Source of the DNA: Haloferax mucosum ATCC BAA-1512
GTDB taxonomy: Archaea > Halobacteriota > Halobacteria > Halobacteriales > Haloferacaceae
Direction: 5' to 3'
DNA: 64,000 bases
Assembly: GCF_000337815.1 (NCBI RefSeq)
Contig: NZ_AOLN01000017.1
Location: forward strand, 62,001 to 126,000
Under the pieces are notes generated by a model. That model was not told the origin of the DNA. It worked only from the letters and a program-made list of their open reading frames with translations, and made no database searches. Below, one piece after another: positions 45,804 to 54,339 of this stretch (position 1 is its first letter; every line of letters begins with the position of its first letter). The position numbers and the translations under genes were made by a program.

Positions 45804-46322
45804 ATGACCGACGAGCAGACGCCGCGGAGTCGCGGCCCGAACGCGGACGAGTCGCACGCGCTGACTGGGATGCTCTCGTTTTGGGAGACGGTCATCGAAG
45901 ACGCCGAGGCGACCGCCGCCGAGTACACAGAGGAAGGCTGGGAGACGCTCGTGCTCCACCCCAGCGACGTGACGGTGCTCCCGCCGTCGAATCTCCCGGA
46001 CTCGACGGCGCGCGTCGGCTTCGACGTACTCGTTCCGGGCGAGGAGTTCGAGACGCTCTCGGAGTGGGTTGCCGACGCCGCGTTCGACCGGTACGACGTG
46101 TATCGCGCCCACGAGGACGGCACCGCGTTCGTCGTCTCGGTCGTCCAATCGGCGACAACCGAGAGAGCGGTCGTCGTGCCGCTGTACTACGGACTCGACG
46201 AGGTGTCGGTGTTGAAACGGCGGGCGAAAAAACAGGGCGCGCTCCGTCTGTACGTCCGGCCGGTCGAAGCCGACCAGCGCGTCGAATTGGTCCAGTCCGA
46301 CCCGGACCCGCTGTTTCCGTAA
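45804..46322 (+). CDS. Conserved haloarchaeal protein
   Basis: A 172-aa acidic soluble protein beginning MTDEQTPRSRGPNADESHALTG, with a helix MLSFWETVIEDAEATAAEYTEEGWETL followed by a beta-rich domain with LVPGEEFETLSEWV and VVQSATTERAVVVPLYYG. No family function known to me. 65 bp after pyrC; may be in the same operon. Confidence 0.75.
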   Translation: MTDEQTPRSRGPNADESHALTGMLSFWETVIEDAEATAAEYTEEGWETLVLHPSDVTVLPPSNLPDSTARVGFDVLVPGEEFETLSEWVADAAFDRYDVYRAHEDGTAFVVSVVQSATTERAVVVPLYYGLDEVSVLKRRAKKQGALRLYVRPVEADQRVELVQSDPDPLFP

Positions 46323-46349
46323 CGTCCCGGTTTCGACTGCGAGCGGTGT

Positions 46350-47093
46350 TCAGTCGTCGTTCGAGAGTTCTTCTTCTCGCAGTTCCGTACTCGCCTCGCG
46401 GACCTCGCGCATGACGCTCGAAATGCGCTCTTCGGCTTCGAGTTCTTCTTCCACGGAGAGGTCTACGCCCTCTACTTCGAGGAGGAACTTGGCGATTTCC
46501 GTCACCTCGTACATCATCTCGTCGAGTTCTTCGGCGGTGAAAAAGCCCGACATCGCCCCGTAGAGGAACGTCGCACCCGACTTTCGGACCTTGTCGCGGA
46601 AGGCAGAGCGCGCTTGGTTGACTGCCTGTGGGGTGTACGTGTCGGTCATGAAGGGGACGAGTTCGGGGAGGTTCTCGCCGATTTTCGTCATCTCGACGCC
46701 CGTCTCGGTTCGGAAGTCGGCACAGAGTCGAGCGATGGCCCACTCGCGCGCCGTCACGTAGGTTCGCTCGCGGAGGAAGTCGTTGACGCGGTCGTACTGC
46801 GCGCCATCGACCTTCTTGAATCGAGCGTACTTCTGTACGTCTTTGGGAACGTCGGCGGTGGCGGAGTCGGAAGCGTCGTCGCCCGGGACGTCGGCGTCGG
46901 CGACGCTCGCCTCGTCAGCGCTTTCGCCTTCGGCGGTTGCGGCCTCCTCGCCAGTCATTTCGACGTTAGAAGTCTCGTCGGCGGTGGCTGTCGGAGACGA
47001 GTCGGCGTCTGGCTGGCGTTCGGCATCGCGCTCGGGTGCGTCGGCCTCGGTGTCGGCCGCCCCCGTCTCAAACTCGTCGGACTCGTCAGTCAT
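46350..47093 (-). CDS. DUF5806-type protein with long acidic N-terminus
   Basis: A 247-aa protein. The first about 85 residues are low-complexity Asp/Glu/Ala/Ser/Thr and probably disordered. The conserved part, DVQKYARFKKVDGAQYDRVNDFLRERTYVTAREWAIARLCADF, is helical and matches the haloarchaeal family I know as DUF5806. No catalytic motif. Function unknown. Confidence 0.8.
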   Translation of the reverse strand: MTDESDEFETGAADTEADAPERDAERQPDADSSPTATADETSNVEMTGEEAATAEGESADEASVADADVPGDDASDSATADVPKDVQKYARFKKVDGAQYDRVNDFLRERTYVTAREWAIARLCADFRTETGVEMTKIGENLPELVPFMTDTYTPQAVNQARSAFRDKVRKSGATFLYGAMSGFFTAEELDEMMYEVTEIAKFLLEVEGVDLSVEEELEAEERISSVMREVREASTELREEELSNDD

Positions 47094-47224
47094 ACCGCGG
47101 GCTACCGCGGCATCGCCGAAAAGGGTTCCGCGACGGTCGGTCCCACGTTCACCCCGCGTTCACCCCACGTTCGACCCCCGGTTTCGGGTAAGGGTTTTCT
47201 ATCACCACCGCGAGATTGGGAATC

Positions 47225-47593
47225 ATGAAGGTACTGCTCGGAATCGGTGGCAGTGACGATTCCATCCGAGCGCTCGAAAAGACGGTCGAGCGGACGGCCG
47301 ACGCCGGCGATGACCTCACCATCGCAGTCGTCGATAACCCCGCCGTCGAGCGCTCGCGCGAGGACATCGAAACGACAGTGGGAGACGTGCTCGGCGACCA
47401 TGGCGTCGATGCGACCGTCCTCCGGCTCGACGGCGACCCCGGGAGCGCGCTCGTGGACCTCGCCGAGAACGAAGGGTTCGAACAACTCGTCCTCGGCGGC
47501 GGCCAGCGAAGTCCGATGGGGAAGATTCAGATCGGGAACATCGCGGAGTTCGTCCTGCTCAACTCCCACGTGACCGTGACTCTGGTACGATGA
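47225..47593 (+). CDS. Small universal stress protein A-fold protein
   Basis: A 122-aa USP-like protein (MKVLLGIGGSDDSIRALEKTVERTA ... NIAEFVLLNSHVTVTLVR) with the shortened GGGQRSPMGKIQIG nucleotide loop. ATG 47225 was chosen over an upstream TTG. Its stop overlaps the start of the GNAT gene in ATGA, so the two are translationally coupled. Confidence 0.85.
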   Translation: MKVLLGIGGSDDSIRALEKTVERTADAGDDLTIAVVDNPAVERSREDIETTVGDVLGDHGVDATVLRLDGDPGSALVDLAENEGFEQLVLGGGQRSPMGKIQIGNIAEFVLLNSHVTVTLVR

Positions 47594-48138
47594 GCCCACG
47601 AACGTACTCCGAAGCCGTCGCCGACCCCTACGAGGCACCGCCGCTGTCGTTTACCGACGGGGACAACAGAACCATCGAACTTCGGGCCTACGACGGCTCC
47701 GACGAGGAGTTAGAGGCGCTCGTCGAGATGTACGACGCGTTCGACCCCTCGGACCGCGCACAGGGAATCCCGCCGGGACGCGAAGACCGCATCCGCGACT
47801 GGCTGGACAACATCCTCGGCGACGACTGTCTGAACGTGGTCGCGTGGAGCGATGACGAAGTCGCGGGTCACGCGACGCTCGTCCCCGACGGCGACGCCTA
47901 CGAACTCGCCATCTTCGTCCATCAGGACTACCAGCGCGCCGGTATCGGGACGCGACTCATCAAAGCGCTTCTCGGCCACGGCCGTGAATCCGGCGTCGAA
48001 AAGGTCTGGCTCACGGTCGAACGCTGGAACCGCGCCGCGGTCGGACTCTACAAGACCGTCGGCTTCGAGACGAGCGACGCCGAAAGCTTCGAATTGGAGA
48101 TGACGATTCGACTCTCCGAACCGGACGAAGCGGCGTAA
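47590..48138 (+). CDS. GNAT-family N-acetyltransferase
   Basis: A 182-aa acetyltransferase with the acetyl-CoA motif A HQDYQRAGIGTRLIKALLGHG (Q/RxxGxG/A at QRAGIG) and a downstream WNRAAVGLYKTVGFE strand. Acceptor unknown. Overlaps the USP gene by 4 bp (ATGA), implying coupled translation and a shared role. Confidence 0.9.
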   Translation: MSPRTYSEAVADPYEAPPLSFTDGDNRTIELRAYDGSDEELEALVEMYDAFDPSDRAQGIPPGREDRIRDWLDNILGDDCLNVVAWSDDEVAGHATLVPDGDAYELAIFVHQDYQRAGIGTRLIKALLGHGRESGVEKVWLTVERWNRAAVGLYKTVGFETSDAESFELEMTIRLSEPDEAA

Positions 48139-48263
48139 GCGGACGCGAAGCGCGAAAAACGAAACGTGAAGGCCGAAACACGAGGACGCCAGAAAAATAG
48201 AAACGCAGAAAAAACAGAAACGCGAGACGAAGACGCCTTCGACGGCTCTGAAGCCGCGAAATG

Positions 48264-48719
48264 TCAGACCGAAAGTACGGGCTGGCTGGCGTACAGGAGG
48301 ACGTACTCGGCGGCCTTGGCGAGCACCTCGCCGGGGTCGTCGGAGATGGGTTCTCGCGGGACGACCACGAAGTCGGCGTCGAGTTCTTCTGCGGTGTCGA
48401 GGACGACGCTTCCGGGGTGGCGGAGTTTGCTCGTCCGCGAGAAGCCGTACGCGACAGAGGTAGTAATCGGCACGTCGGCGTCGGCGGCGATGTGCGACAC
48501 CGTGTTGGTGACGGCCTTGCTGTCTTCGGCGACGGCGTCCTGATCGACGACGCCCTGCTCGATAGCGCGTACGACGTCGTCGCCGAGTACGTGAACGGCG
48601 TGGACCGCGGCGTCGTATTCGGCCGCGATGGCGACGGCGAACTCCGCCGCACGCGTCGCCTCCTCGCTTTGATCGACCGGCACGAGAACGAGGTCAATGG
48701 AGAGCGGGCGCGATGACAT
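48264..48719 (-). CDS. Universal stress protein A-family protein
   Basis: A 151-aa USP domain protein (LVPVDQSEEATRAAEFAVAIAAEYDAAVHAVHVL) ending in AAEYVLLYASQPVLSV. The usual GxxGxxxxxxxxxG loop is not obvious (PREPISDDPGEVLAK), so ATP binding is doubtful. Divergent, 100 bp from another USP gene starting at 48820. ATG at 48717-48719. Confidence 0.85.
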   Translation of the reverse strand: MSSRPLSIDLVLVPVDQSEEATRAAEFAVAIAAEYDAAVHAVHVLGDDVVRAIEQGVVDQDAVAEDSKAVTNTVSHIAADADVPITTSVAYGFSRTSKLRHPGSVVLDTAEELDADFVVVPREPISDDPGEVLAKAAEYVLLYASQPVLSV

Positions 48720-48819
48720 GCACCCATCTCCGTTGGGGGATGACAAAAAAGTCACCCCACCGTCCCAGTTCCCGGCGTCTCAGACTGGTTTTATGACGCC
48801 GCACCGTGAACCCGTGGAC

Positions 48820-49281
48820 ATGTTCGACACCATCGTCATCGCCACCGACGGTTCGGCGAGCGTCCGCCGGGCGGTTCGCGTCGCCGTCGATCTCGCCGAC
48901 CGCTTCGACGCCTCGGTTCACGCGCTCTACGTCGTCGATGCCGGGGACGTCGAGACGGCCCCAGAGCGTCTCCGCGACGAGATGCGCGACGCGCTCCGCG
49001 AGCGAGGTGAGGAGGCGTTGGCCGACGTTCGAGCGGAGACGGACCACGACATCACCGTCGCCATCCGCGAAGGGCGGCCGTCCGGCGAGATTTCGAACTA
49101 CGCCCGCGAGGTCGGTGCCGACGTGGTTGCGATGGGCACTCGCGGACGACACGGCGAAAACCGCTTTCTCATCGGGAGCGTCGCCGAGCGCGTCGTCCGA
49201 ACCTGCCCCGTGCCGGTGTTGACGGTGCGACAACTGGAAGAAAACACGACCGACGACCTGCTCGCCGGAGACGCCGACTGA
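48820..49281 (+). CDS. Universal stress protein A-family protein
   Basis: A 153-aa single USP domain, MFDTIVIATDGSASVRRAVRVAVDLADRF..., with the nucleotide-binding-type loop GTRGRHGENRFLIGSVAERVVRTCPVPVLTV. ATG 48820 was chosen over upstream ATG 48793 as the conserved strand starts at Asp3. Short acidic tail. Confidence 0.92.
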   Translation: MFDTIVIATDGSASVRRAVRVAVDLADRFDASVHALYVVDAGDVETAPERLRDEMRDALRERGEEALADVRAETDHDITVAIREGRPSGEISNYAREVGADVVAMGTRGRHGENRFLIGSVAERVVRTCPVPVLTVRQLEENTTDDLLAGDAD

Positions 49282-49350
49282 CGCGCGACGCGGGGTGAGA
49301 CCGCGGGCGGAATCGGGAGGAGTTTTCCCCGTCGCGTCCGACCCACTGGT

Positions 49351-50610
49351 ATGGAAGACGAGCTTATCGACAGTTCTCAACTCTCTCTCCCCCGGAAGTC
49401 GGTCCTCCCGGGTGCCGGATTCTTCTATCCCGACTCGTTCGACGAAGAACGCGCCGAAGAGCGTGCCAGAGAAAAACTCGAAGACGCCGCCGTCGCGGTC
49501 GTTACCGACACCGACGCCGACGGTCTCGGCTGTGTCGCACTCGTCCGCGAACGGTACGACGCGGCCCTCGACGTGGCCGACTTCGAAGCACGAATCAAAG
49601 AGCGACTGCGCGACGACGACGCCGAGGAAGAAGACGAAGCCGAGGCGGACGACGACGAGGAAGAAGACAGGCCGAAATCGTCTGTCGCGCTCGTCGGGTC
49701 GAGTCCGTACTCGCTGGAAGACGACCTCCAGCGCGTCGCCGACTACGCACCCGACGGCATCGAGGTATTCGTCTGCGACCTCTGTCCGGACAAATACGAG
49801 TACGTCGAAGACGAACTCGAAGCACTCGCCGAGATGGCGGGCGAGGTTCACTGGTACGACCACCACCAGTGGAAACCTGAAGTCGCCGAGAGCGTGCGCG
49901 ACGCGGGCGTTGACCTCGTCGTCGGCGAGTCCGACGAGGAGTGTTCGACCGACGTGACGCTCCGCGAACTCGACTACGACTTCGACGAGCGATTCGTCGA
50001 ACTCGCCGCGGTCACCCGCGACCACGACCTCTGGCTGAACGAAGACCCTCGAAGTCAGGATCTCGCGGACTACGCGTACTGGACCTCAAAAGAGGAGTAC
50101 GTCGCCGTCGCCGGTGCCTACGGTGCCGACCTCCCGCCGGTCGTCGAGGAGTACATCGCCCATCGACGCGTCGAAAAAGAGAACCTCATCGAGGCCGCCG
50201 TCGAGCGCGCCGAGTTGAAGACGGTCGGCGACTGGACCGTCGGCATCACCTACGGCCGGTGTTCGCAGAACGAAGTCGCAGACGCGCTCCGCGAAAACGG
50301 CGCTGACGCCGCGGTTATCGTCAAACCCGCCGGAAGCGCGAGCATCCGCGGCTCCGAGGACTTCGAACGCGCACACGAGGTCGCCGACTTCGTCAACGGC
50401 GGCGGCCACCCGAAGGCCGCCGGCTGTAAGCCGGATATCTACGACGACATGCTCGACTACGCCCACCACTGGACGACACAGGGCGCGACGACGAAGCGCG
50501 TCATCCTCAACGCCTTCGAGCGCGTGGCCGAGACGGCCGGAGACGAGACTGGCGATACTGGCGAAACCGACGAGGCCGGCGAAACCGACGAGACCAAAAG
50601 CGAAGAATAG
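49351..50610 (+). CDS. DHH-family phosphoesterase (RecJ-like), with acidic insert
   Basis: A 419-aa DHH/DHHA1 protein. N-terminal VVTDTDADGLGC carries Asp ligands, WYDHHQWKP is the DHH motif, DHDLW follows, and FVNGGGHPKAAGC is the DHHA1 motif. An acidic run (DDDAEEEDEAEADDDEEED) lies inside the domain, a haloarchaeal-type insertion. Family members act as single-strand exonucleases, nanoRNases or cyclic-dinucleotide hydrolases; archaeal GINS-associated RecJ-like is possible. Confidence 0.9.
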   Translation: MEDELIDSSQLSLPRKSVLPGAGFFYPDSFDEERAEERAREKLEDAAVAVVTDTDADGLGCVALVRERYDAALDVADFEARIKERLRDDDAEEEDEAEADDDEEEDRPKSSVALVGSSPYSLEDDLQRVADYAPDGIEVFVCDLCPDKYEYVEDELEALAEMAGEVHWYDHHQWKPEVAESVRDAGVDLVVGESDEECSTDVTLRELDYDFDERFVELAAVTRDHDLWLNEDPRSQDLADYAYWTSKEEYVAVAGAYGADLPPVVEEYIAHRRVEKENLIEAAVERAELKTVGDWTVGITYGRCSQNEVADALRENGADAAVIVKPAGSASIRGSEDFERAHEVADFVNGGGHPKAAGCKPDIYDDMLDYAHHWTTQGATTKRVILNAFERVAETAGDETGDTGETDEAGETDETKSEE

Positions 50611-50636
50611 GAAGGGACGCCGGTCGGGAGTCCTTC

Positions 50637-51062
50637 TTATTCGTCAACGACCCAGCGGTCGGAGTACGTCGTGCCGCAGGTGCACTTGGCGTAGGCGTGA
50701 ATCACGTCGCCCTCCTCGTAGATACCACCGACCTCCTCGTTTTGCGCCTCGGCGAACGAGAAGATGAACTTCGTCTCGTGGTGTTCGTCGGCGGCCGCAT
50801 CGGGGCAGACGCCGCCGCTCAGGCCGTCGTCGATATCGCCGTCGTTTCCCATGGCGGTCTGTGCGAACTCCATGGCGTCCATGCCGGTGCCGGCCGCGAA
50901 GGCGCGACGGCCGTCGTCGCCGGGGACGACGAGAATGTAGCCGTTTTCGACCTCGACGCCCATGTTCGGGAGTTTCCCCTGACTGTCGAGATACTCGTGG
51001 GTGAGAAACAGCGCTACGTCGTCGAGGCGCTCGCCTTTGAGATACTCCGTTACCTTGCTCAT
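50637..51062 (-). CDS. DUF5807-type protein
   Basis: A 141-aa protein beginning MSKVTEYLKGERLDDVALFLTHEYL, with CPDAAADEHHETKFIFSFAEAQNEEVGG and CTCGTTYSDRW at the C-terminus (CxC near the end, possibly a zinc site with the earlier Cys). Matches the haloarchaeal DUF5807 family as I recall it. Function unknown. Confidence 0.8.
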   Translation of the reverse strand: MSKVTEYLKGERLDDVALFLTHEYLDSQGKLPNMGVEVENGYILVVPGDDGRRAFAAGTGMDAMEFAQTAMGNDGDIDDGLSGGVCPDAAADEHHETKFIFSFAEAQNEEVGGIYEEGDVIHAYAKCTCGTTYSDRWVVDE

Positions 51063-51155
51063 ACCCCGCCTACGGGTGTCACGCCCTAAAAGCGGCGCGT
51101 CTCCGCGTCGGGAACCACCGTCGGTGACGAGTCACCGCTCCGCGGAGGTGGCCCG

Positions 51156-51593
51156 CTACTCGTCGGGACGACCGAACTTTTCTGCGAGGTTCGAGAGCGA
51201 ATCGTTCGGGCGCTCTGTCACTCGGTAGACGGTGCGGACGCCCGGCACGCGCACGCCGTACTGATAGCCGTCGTCGAGTTCGTCGAGTTCGACAGCGTCA
51301 CCGTCGCTTCGGTCGTTCTCGCGGCACCACTCGACGAGTCGGTTCTCGCCGCCGTTGGGCGTGCGCGCGAGACGCTTGTTGTCGTACGCCCCGCGAATCA
51401 CGAGTCCCGACGCGTCGGCGGACAGTCGGGCGTGGTACGCGGTGCCGTCGAGGTGGAGACGGACGAAGTCGCCGTCGGCGGCGTTAACGTCGTCGGGGAC
51501 GCGCAAGCAGGGACGACGGGTGCCACCGCTACGCGCGATGTTCGCGCGGAACGTCTGGACCGACGGATGATCGGAGGGCAGTTGCTCTGGCAC
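51156..51593 (-). CDS. Haloarchaeal DUF7112-like protein
   Basis: A 145-aa basic-to-acidic beta-rich protein: SGGTRRPCLRVPDDVNAADGDFVRLHLDGTAYHARL, then DASGLVIRGAYDNKRLARTPNGGENRL and GYQYGVRVPGVRTVYRV. A small OB- or AbrB-like beta barrel is possible. Adjacent to rps6e (24 bp downstream of its stop region), so perhaps co-transcribed. Confidence 0.72.
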   Translation of the reverse strand: MPEQLPSDHPSVQTFRANIARSGGTRRPCLRVPDDVNAADGDFVRLHLDGTAYHARLSADASGLVIRGAYDNKRLARTPNGGENRLVEWCRENDRSDGDAVELDELDDGYQYGVRVPGVRTVYRVTERPNDSLSNLAEKFGRPDE

Positions 51594-51617
51594 GGGAAAG
51601 AGAGAAGTGAGACGGCG

Positions 51618-52019
51618 TTATTCGTCCGCTTCTTCGTCGTCGCCCTCGCCGAGGGCGGCGGCGACGTCGCCCTCACCGGAGGCGACCTTCGCGTTGATCT
51701 GGACCGTTTCCTCGGAGATTTCGCGGCCACGGACGGTGACGCGCTTGCGCTCGCCGTCGCGGGACGGTTTGTATCCGATGCCGTCCTCGGCGAGGATTTC
51801 CTTGAGGTTACCGCCGGGGACGTCGGGGTGCATCGGACGGCCGGCCTTGTCGGAGCCACCGGTCAGTTCGAGCGTGAAACCGTCGAGACCGACAGCGCCG
51901 GCGTCAACCTCGTCACCGAGGTCGCGGCCGAGGAATCGATTTGCGTCCTGTCCTTCGACGTCGAGCTGGTAGGTCTCGCCGGAGTCGGGGTCGGCGACGA
52001 CGACCATGAATTCTGCCAT
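51618..52019 (-). CDS. rps6e: 30S ribosomal protein S6e
   Basis: Archaeal-type small-subunit protein of 133 aa. [23 protein letters not shown] begins the beta-barrel core; [17 protein letters not shown] and [25 protein letters not shown] are characteristic. The C-terminus is shortened and acidic ([12 protein letters not shown]). CAT at 52017-52019. The frame stays open upstream but the core starts here. Confidence 0.97.
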   Translation of the reverse strand: MAEFMVVVADPDSGETYQLDVEGQDANRFLGRDLGDEVDAGAVGLDGFTLELTGGSDKAGRPMHPDVPGGNLKEILAEDGIGYKPSRDGERKRVTVRGREISEETVQINAKVASGEGDVAAALGEGDDEEADE

Positions 52020-52173
52020 GCGCGGATGAAAACGGTCGCGGATAAAAAGTACGTCGAAAGCGCGTCTCGGGACCATACCTGTCGAACTCGGTCGAAATCG
52101 GCGAATTAGGGGCGATTTCGGCGCAGTACGGTGGGTGAGAAAAGTTAACTTCCAACACTGTGTAGCTGGCGGT

Positions 52174-52524
52174 ATGACCGAGCAGGCCGACACACGAGCG
52201 TCTGGACGCCTCGTCGAAGCCGAATCGCGGGCGTTGGTCGGTCCCGAACCGACCGCGTTAGTCGAACGACCGACCGCCGAATTGGTCGGGCCAAAGCCGA
52301 CCGAACTGGTCGAACGTCCACCCGCGGAGTTGATGACGCGGCGGACCGACGCGCTCACCACGCGCCGAACCGACGCACTGGTAACAGCCGAACCGACCGC
52401 GCTCGTGGCGCGTTCGCGGTTCGAGTGTGGGGTCTGTGGCACTCGCTCCGCGTCGAGCACCCACGAACAGGCGTGTCCGCGGTGCGGCGGGGCACTGGAA
52501 CGTCTCGGCGCGTCGAACGAGTAA
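52174..52524 (+). CDS. Repeat protein with C-terminal zinc ribbon
   Basis: A 116-aa protein. Residues 18-79 are a run of about eight degenerate octad-like units of the kind xALVxRPT / AELVGPKP, and residues 85-104 hold CxxC...CxxC (C85, C88, C101, C104), a zinc ribbon ([22 protein letters not shown]). The repeat would suit a flexible docking or basic/acidic linker; the ribbon suits nucleic-acid or RNA-polymerase binding. No family recognised. ATG 52174 follows an AT-rich element. Confidence 0.75.
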   Translation: MTEQADTRASGRLVEAESRALVGPEPTALVERPTAELVGPKPTELVERPPAELMTRRTDALTTRRTDALVTAEPTALVARSRFECGVCGTRSASSTHEQACPRCGGALERLGASNE

Positions 52525-52533
52525 CTGCGTCGG

Positions 52534-53037
52534 CTACGACGAGTTGTTCGCCTCGCCAGCCTCCGCCTCGGCCTCTGCTTCTTCGATTGACTCCCAGAGC
52601 GAGCACCAATCTTCCGGCCCGATGTACCCTTCGACTCGCGCACAGGCACCGAAGCCGTCACCGTTTTTGTCGGGAATGTACTCGGCGCAGTTGTCGCAGT
52701 CGCGGCCGCTCTGTGTCAGTCCCGCCTCGACGGCGTCGGTCGCTTCTTGGAATTTAACGTCCGCCTTCGGGAACAGTTCGTCCGGATTTCGTTCTTCGTC
52801 GGCCTGCGAGCGCGCCGTCCGATACGCATCGGGAACCGGCCCGCGCTCGAACTCCTCTCGTGAGACGCCCTCGGGGAGTTCCTCTTCGTGGTCGTCGTCT
52901 CCTGTCTCGGTCGTCGCGGTCGTCGTAGTCGTCTCCGCTTGTCCGTCGTCGCCGCCGAGACACCCCGCGAGTCCGACGACCGTTCCGGTCCCCGCCAGTC
53001 GAAGGAATCGTCGTTTCGTTCGGTCAAAATGTGTCAT
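52534..53037 (-). CDS. Tat lipoprotein, high-potential iron-sulfur protein (HiPIP)-like
   Basis: A 167-aa exported protein. The N-terminus has twin arginine KRRFLR (R9 R10) and lipobox VVGLAGC with Cys26, followed by a Thr/Asp/Glu-rich linker. The C-terminus has Cys114-x2-Cys117-x14-Cys132-x12-Cys145 with aromatic residues and WCSLW, matching the HiPIP 4Fe-4S pattern. Likely a surface-anchored electron carrier. HiPIP fold is inferred from cysteine spacing only. Confidence 0.75.
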   Translation of the reverse strand: MTHFDRTKRRFLRLAGTGTVVGLAGCLGGDDGQAETTTTTATTETGDDDHEEELPEGVSREEFERGPVPDAYRTARSQADEERNPDELFPKADVKFQEATDAVEAGLTQSGRDCDNCAEYIPDKNGDGFGACARVEGYIGPEDWCSLWESIEEAEAEAEAGEANNSS

Positions 53038-53151
53038 GAATAGAAGATACGCGACGGGCGGGTTTGAGTAGCCACCGCGTTATCGACGGTAAGTCGGTTC
53101 AATTGTCAATTATTTCAGGTCGTCACGAACGGGCAACGAGGAGAGCGCGTC

Positions 53152-54252
53152 TCAGCCTTCGAAGCCGTCTTCCCACCGGAACGTACCGTTTCGCTGGACG
53201 ACCGCCCCATCGACCTCGATGAACGATTCGTCGCTCATGTCGGTAATCATGTCCACGTGGACGGCCGACTGGTTTCCGTCCTCGCCCTCGGAGAGACACG
53301 ACCCGTAGGCGCGCCCGACCGCGAGGTGGATGGTGTCACCCATCTTCTCGTCGAAGAGAATACTGTCAGTAAAGCGGTCGATACCGCGGTTCATCCCGAT
53401 ACCGAGTTCGCCGAGGCGACGCGCGCCCGCGTCGGTGTCGAGGATGCCGGCGAGCGCCTCTTCGCCAGCGCCCGCGGAGAAGTCCACGACCTCGCCGCCC
53501 TCGAACGTGAGATGGACGTTCTCGACGCGCTGGCCTTCGAGCGTCATCGGCACGTCGAAGAACACCTCGCCCTCGACGGCGTCTTCGACGGGGGCGGTGA
53601 ACACCTCGCCAGACGGGAGGTTGTGCGAGTCGTAGGCGACCGAGGCGGCGGAGTTGACCGCGGTTCTGCCCTCGATGGACATCGTGAGGTCGGTGTCTTC
53701 CTTGACGATGCGGACCTCGGAGCCGTCGTCGAGAATCTCTTTCATGTTCGCCATCTCGTCGGCGAGTTCCGCCCAGTCGCGGAGGATTGCGTCGTAGACG
53801 AAGTCGGCGTACTCCTCGAATGACATCCCGGCCTGCTGAGCCATGGCGCGAGTGGGGTGGACCGTCGAGACCCAGTCGGTGTCCATGCGCGCCTCGCGGA
53901 CCTCGCTCGTGGCGCGGCCGTGGGCCTGTTTCGTCTCGGTTGGCACGTCCGCAGTCGCGGCCGTGTTGCGCGTCCCGCCGAGAAAGAGCACGGAGTCGGC
54001 GGTCTCGTAGAGCGCCAATTGGTGTTCGGGACATTCAAAGTCCCCTTCGTGTGCGCGCAGGTACGCCCGCTGTACCTCGTCGGAGTTGTAGGTCGTCACG
54101 ACGTTCGCGCCGCGCTCGCCGAGCGCCGCGGCGACCGCTACCGCGAGGTCGTGGGCACCTTCGCCGACCGAGACCACGACGTCGTCGCCGGTCTCGACCT
54201 GTGCGCTCCAATCGACGAGCACTGCGGCGTGCTCGTGAATTCGTTCGTCCAT
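53152..54252 (-). CDS. M29-family aminopeptidase
   Basis: A 366-aa metallo-aminopeptidase of the AmpS/AmpT type. Conserved blocks seen: ANVVTTYNSDEVQRAYL, DTDWVSTVHPTRAMAQQAGMSFEEYADFVYDA, GTFRWEDGF at the end and the metal-ligand region EVFTAPVEDAVEGEVFFDVPM, GIGMNRGIDRFTDSILFDEKMGDTIHLAVGRAYG. Cleaves N-terminal residues from peptides; cytosolic. ATG at 54250-54252. Confidence 0.9.
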   Translation of the reverse strand: MDERIHEHAAVLVDWSAQVETGDDVVVSVGEGAHDLAVAVAAALGERGANVVTTYNSDEVQRAYLRAHEGDFECPEHQLALYETADSVLFLGGTRNTAATADVPTETKQAHGRATSEVREARMDTDWVSTVHPTRAMAQQAGMSFEEYADFVYDAILRDWAELADEMANMKEILDDGSEVRIVKEDTDLTMSIEGRTAVNSAASVAYDSHNLPSGEVFTAPVEDAVEGEVFFDVPMTLEGQRVENVHLTFEGGEVVDFSAGAGEEALAGILDTDAGARRLGELGIGMNRGIDRFTDSILFDEKMGDTIHLAVGRAYGSCLSEGEDGNQSAVHVDMITDMSDESFIEVDGAVVQRNGTFRWEDGFEG

Positions 54253-54339
54253 ACGCGACCCTCGGTCGGTGCGGTAAAAACGTCGGCGTCTACCGTCGCT
54301 GACGGAACGTTTATCGATAGCCACACGTCACCAATTGTC

